From positions 23,355,345 through 23,419,344 of the forward strand of contig OX467089.1 of NCBI GenBank assembly GCA_950106755.1: a stretch of DNA of 64,000 nucleotides, written 5' to 3'. The notes beneath the pieces were generated by a model. The model was not told the origin of the DNA. It did not search any database and saw only the letters and a list, made by a program, of their open reading frames with translations. The stretch is from Climacium dendroides. Lineage: Eukaryota > Streptophyta > Bryopsida > Hypnales > Climaciaceae. A program made the position numbers and the translations under genes. Positions within the stretch are counted from its first letter, which is position 1. Each line of letters opens with the position of its first letter. This document shows, piece by piece, positions 59,953 through 64,000 of the stretch.

Positions 59953-62760
59953 TATGGTGAAGAGATTTCACCAAAAAAATGATCTTAAAACCATTTTCAA
60001 TGTTCAGAAATGCGTATGCAAAGGAGCCCTATTAGCATGCATGTGGAGGACATAAGTAGAATATTTTTAAACTTCTTTTGGTAGAAACATGACTTCCTAA
60101 TATGGAAATAGACCACAAACATTTTAGCTCTAAATCATTAATTTTGAGTGCTCCCTAGTACTAAAATCCCTTAAACTGCATAGTGTGATAAATTAGCTAA
60201 ATTGAAATTTAAATATAAAATAATTTTTGAAAATTTCTAAAAAATAAAGAATCTAAAAACTATCAAGTTAGCCATCGTACTACTAAAATCATAACTCCCT
60301 TTGTAATATCACAAATGCTACCATTAATATTAGGGGCTCATGCTTGCTATGCTAAGCATTCATTGTATCACATATTAATAAAATTTCGAAATATTTTCAA
60401 TCATGCATACATAGAAATCATATTTTCACACAATGTGATATTATTGAAATAGAGTAGCAGTTCACAATCACCTTTGTAATATCACTTTTCACAAAAGGTG
60501 ATATTATAGAAATAATATAGTCGTTGCAATTGAGGTGATATTAAAGAAGATCAATATGGTGATATTATAGAGTTAGCAAATCCATTGGTTCTCTTGGCTT
60601 TGCACTTCTCTGATTTTGTGCTTTTATGAGCTTTGAGCTTTCATGATTTCAATTTTCTATTTCTACTACCAAATGATTTTGAGAAATTTATTCAATTGAA
60701 GTGATTTTGGATTCCACAACAATTAAGTTGTTCACAAAGTTTTTGAAATTTATAAATTTTTCTTTTCAATTCTTCAATTTGGGTTGCCTTTTTTTGTAAC
60801 AATGGAGTCAAATTTCTAATGCATTCTAATGTATGAGTATCTTTTATAGTATTTACCATTGCATATGTTTCATTCATCATTCAATAAATTTCTATTGTAC
60901 ACTTCAATATATGCTTACTTATAAAAAAAATTATACAAAGATTTTAATTATTTTTATTTGAAGATTTATTGAAATTTTTATTCTGTATTCTATCTAATAC
61001 ATAAAAATTCTTATAAAATTCTAATGATGAATGCATAGCATAGCAAGTGCCAACCGCTAGTCTCCAATAAAAATTCAATTAATCAAATTCATGCTCCAGA
61101 TAACAAAAAAGTCACTCTCATTGTGAAGCAAAATAATATTGGTCTTTCTTGTGATCACCCTTGTACACTACATGAATCAAATTTGAAGTCGTTTAGCCAC
61201 ATAGATTGCAATATTATAATATTTTAGTATTGAAAAAAGATGCTAAAATTTTCCTAGCAACACATTTGGGGTTGAAATTCAATTTTTAAACCCACTCAAA
61301 TGAAATTTTTTAAAACTATAAAGTGCTTAAAAACCAGCATACAAAAGCATTGTGACATTGGTGAAAGAAAATATCATTCAACAAACTCATTGTACCTGCT
61401 TTGAAATGTCAAAAAATAGCAAAAAAAAGTTGCAACAACACATCTAAGGCTAAATCTCCTTCTAAAATGCTTCCCAATTACTCATAATTTGTTAGATTAA
61501 TATGAAAATTTAACCACACAAATTAGACTAGTATGCACAAGTTTTTGATATTGGAAACAGACAAAGTATGAAGAAGAAACAAGCTACCAAAGTTCAATGT
61601 AATCCCAAAATGTCTGGATATTGAATTTTGAAATGCTTCCAAACATTCAAAACAACTTGAATTGACATGAAAATTTTACCAAAATAACTAGACTTCAAGG
61701 GGAATATAAAAACAAACATTGAATGGAGAAATACAAGCTCCAAAATTGCATCCATCAAAATGCAATTTGATGAACTCAAATTGAACCTGTGAACTTCAAA
61801 TGGCTCTCATACATCTTGTATTGATTTGAAAATTTTACCACACAAACTAGAAGAGAAAGATAATTTCCCAACAAGTTTATTAAATGTGGACATTGAATGC
61901 AAAAGTTACACCATTTCAAATTGAACTTCTTGACAAAGTTATGTGAGGGCACTATTAGTCCCTTGGGACACTTAGTGGTTCATATTTTGTACACTATTCA
62001 ATTGTACCACCTTATAATTTCTGAAATTTGGATGCCATATTTAATTATATTTTGAATTATTTAAAAAAAGATTAGACCATAGTATAGGGTAATAAACACA
62101 GTCACTCTTCCTAAAATAAAAAAACTCACATAAACCCTCAATAGTGAGGGAAAAATGGTGGATTAACTCTAAAGCACTTCGACATCCAATTTTTGAATGA
62201 CAAACAAATTGCAAATCACTTTTCTTTTTCAACACTACTTGGATGAAAGACATCCTACTTTGTAGAGATATTTTATCAAGTTGTTGTCCTATCTAATAGT
62301 TGGAATTGGTGTTACTAAAGTACATTTATTTTTCTAAAATTACAAATGCAGAAGCGTGTCAAGTGGTTGACTTAGCCCAAGTCGCATTGACCCTAATTCA
62401 AAATTGAATTTGCAAAAAATGAGGTCATAGATGTAAAGAACATAAAAATTTCAAAAATTCACCATATCAAGAGAACCTCATTTCAAAAAGTTGTACTCAA
62501 AAAATGACAATATTTTGCTTATAATTGTGATTGAGTTTTTGAAATTTCCCTTTCAAAACTTATAGAAATTTTTTGGTGATAGCATCAATGAATTTAAACA
62601 TACAAATGGAATCTAAAACTCAAAGTCTACAACTTTTATTTGTTCATCAATTCCAAAATATGCTTCCAGAGAGTACTTTATGTAGTTTTTGATGATTTTT
62701 CTCGAATCACCAATTCTGGAGAAGACTCTGGAATCGTTTAGGGGTTTAGTTAACTGGGGT
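59953..62760. other. AT-rich stretch with a small repeat cluster
   Basis: At about 60288-60575 the word GTGATATTA/TAATATCAC occurs on both strands around a hairpin (TCACCTTT/AAAGGTGA). The outer parts may be inverted ends of a small MITE (ACTCCCTTTGTAATATCAC and ACTCTATAATATCACC). The rest shows no gene. Confidence 0.4.
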
Positions 62761-63030
62761 TAAGTTACTTGCCTGGTGTGAGCCGGACATGCCATGAAGG
62801 CAAGTTTATCCACAACCGGCAACCCGCTGCACGGCAACTGCCAGGGACGACGTGGCTGGCCCTGGCGCCAGATATTTCACGGAGGCCCTCAGACGGACGG
62901 GCACGTGTCCTTCCGAAATGGGCGGGAAAATCAGTCCCGACGTGCCGTCAGACAGCAAGCAGGACAGAGATAAGCCAAATGGGTTAGGGTTTAGCAACGC
63001 AAGACTCTAGGGTTTCAATCAATTCACGCT
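62761..63030 (+). promoter_or_regulatory. Probable promoter of a gene running off the right edge
   Basis: Base composition rises sharply here. A telo-box-like GGGTTAGGGTTTAG (about 62980-62993) and CTAGGGTTTC (63008-63017) are words common near transcription starts of plant housekeeping genes. No coding exon is visible before the window ends, so the gene itself is not identified. Confidence 0.45.
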
Positions 63031-63710
63031 CATCTTCCAAACAATTCCGTACTCTTAGCTTTTTCGATCCAAGTCAGTGGAGCTACAAATCTCCCCGTCA
63101 TTTCGGAATCCATAGCACTGTTCCACGTAGAGTTTCTCCACTACATTGTTCTCTGTTTTCTGCGGTTTCTTTGCAAATATTTTCACGGGCTAAGGAACGA
63201 AACACTCGCGACATCGTGAAGTACTTTCTTTGTGGTAAGCATCGATCCTGTAAGCCTCGGGTACTTGAGGTTTTGGAGTCACTGCGTAGAACGCCTTTAC
63301 CTTGATTGACAGTGAGACAGTCCCGTCCATTGTGTCACGTTGCTGTGGTGAGCCTTATGTTCCATTCTCATCTTCCAAAGAACGCAAACATCTTTGATCG
63401 AAGGTGGTGTAGCCACAAATCACCCTATCGTTTCCAATTCATTCCTCTTTTCTATGCAAAACACTCCCTACGACATTGACCACTGCATTCTGAATTGCAA
63501 TGTAGTGTTTTCACGGATTAAAGAACGAAACATTCGTGCGTCGGCGTCGTTGGTGTCGTGAAGTATTTTCTTTCTGGTAAGCATCGGTACTGTATTCCCG
63601 GGTCACTGGGATTATGGGTTTAGTCAGTCCGGAGGACGCCTTGAGGTTGATTTGCAGTCTGTTCCATTGATGCTGTGAACAAGAGCTTTGGTGAGTCTTA
63701 TGCTCGATTG
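63031..63710 (+). repeat. Tandem duplication of about 340 bp in a leader-like region
   Basis: Two units start at CATCTTCCAAA (63031 and 63369). Shared features are TTTTCACGG, AACGAAACA, TCGTGAAGTA, TTTCTTTSTGGTAAGCATCG (donors at 63235 and 63577) and GGTGAG. Both units keep a splice-donor-like GTAAGC, suggesting duplicated first exons or alternative leaders. Confidence 0.65.
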
Positions 63711-64000
63711 TTTCTATGTGAGCTAATCCGTTGGCTGTAGATCATCCTCTGGCGCTGGTGTTTTAGACGGATCTCTCTTGTGTGTTTTGATCGTAAGGTG
63801 TTTCGGAGTAGGAAATGTTTCTTTAAGCTTCGTGTGTATTGGAGGCGAATGAGAGCTGCCTCCTTGAAGCGCATTGGTTTGACATTACAAAGCCGATCTC
63901 CTTCTGATTGGGTGCTGCTTCATTTGATTGATATTGGAATGACACTGTTTTCAGAAGTGTTGGTTGAATTTTACTACTGATTTCTATGAGGTTTTTGCTG

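Overview
The window looks like plant nuclear DNA. It is AT-rich, holds a five-exon gene with GT-AG introns and an intronless legume-lectin receptor kinase, and is otherwise almost entirely transposon relics. The lineage cannot be fixed from sequence alone. A piggyBac relic, a chromovirus with signs of self-priming, and a SWIM-finger MULE family I associate with non-flowering plants all hint at a moss, lycophyte, fern or similar plant. This is inference, not proof.

Layout. 0.2-2.4 kb: an intact five-exon gene for a protein with the layout of a beta-class DNA amino-methyltransferase but degenerate catalytic motifs. 4.2-14.7 kb: a MULE-type transposase pseudogene, whose 3' half plus about 2 kb of downstream DNA is repeated as a second tandem unit. 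15.1-17.7 kb (minus): a decayed PIF/Harbinger ORF1-like gene. 19.1-19.7 kb: a fragment of a cysteine-rich transposon protein. 22.9-25.7 kb: CACTA-like elements and a solo LTR. 30.7-37.3 kb (minus): a complete Ty3/gypsy chromovirus with a perfect 5-bp target duplication, disabled mainly by nonsense mutations. 27.7-28.4 and 37.8-38.7 kb: two inverted copies of a piggyBac-like non-autonomous element. 40-45 kb and 56-59 kb: dispersed repeats and MITEs. 47.5-49.5 kb: the lectin receptor kinase, the only clear conventional host gene. 50.3-55.2 kb: a degenerate autonomous piggyBac element. 59.4-59.9 kb: an hAT-like non-autonomous element. 62.8-64.0 kb: GC-richer DNA that looks like the promoter and leader of a gene running off the right edge, with a tandem duplication of about 340 bp.

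Most notable points. (1) The beta-class methyltransferase-like gene lies 1.8 kb upstream of the MULE transposase on the same strand. (2) The chromovirus has no recognisable tRNA primer site. Instead, 12 bases just inside the 5' LTR are complementary to the LTR where its TATA box predicts the transcript to begin, which is the arrangement of Tf1-type self-priming. A related solo LTR at 24.1 kb keeps the same hairpin with a compensatory base change. (3) A piggyBac transposase with all three catalytic aspartates sits in what looks like a plant genome. All coordinates and comparisons were read by eye; no database search was run.
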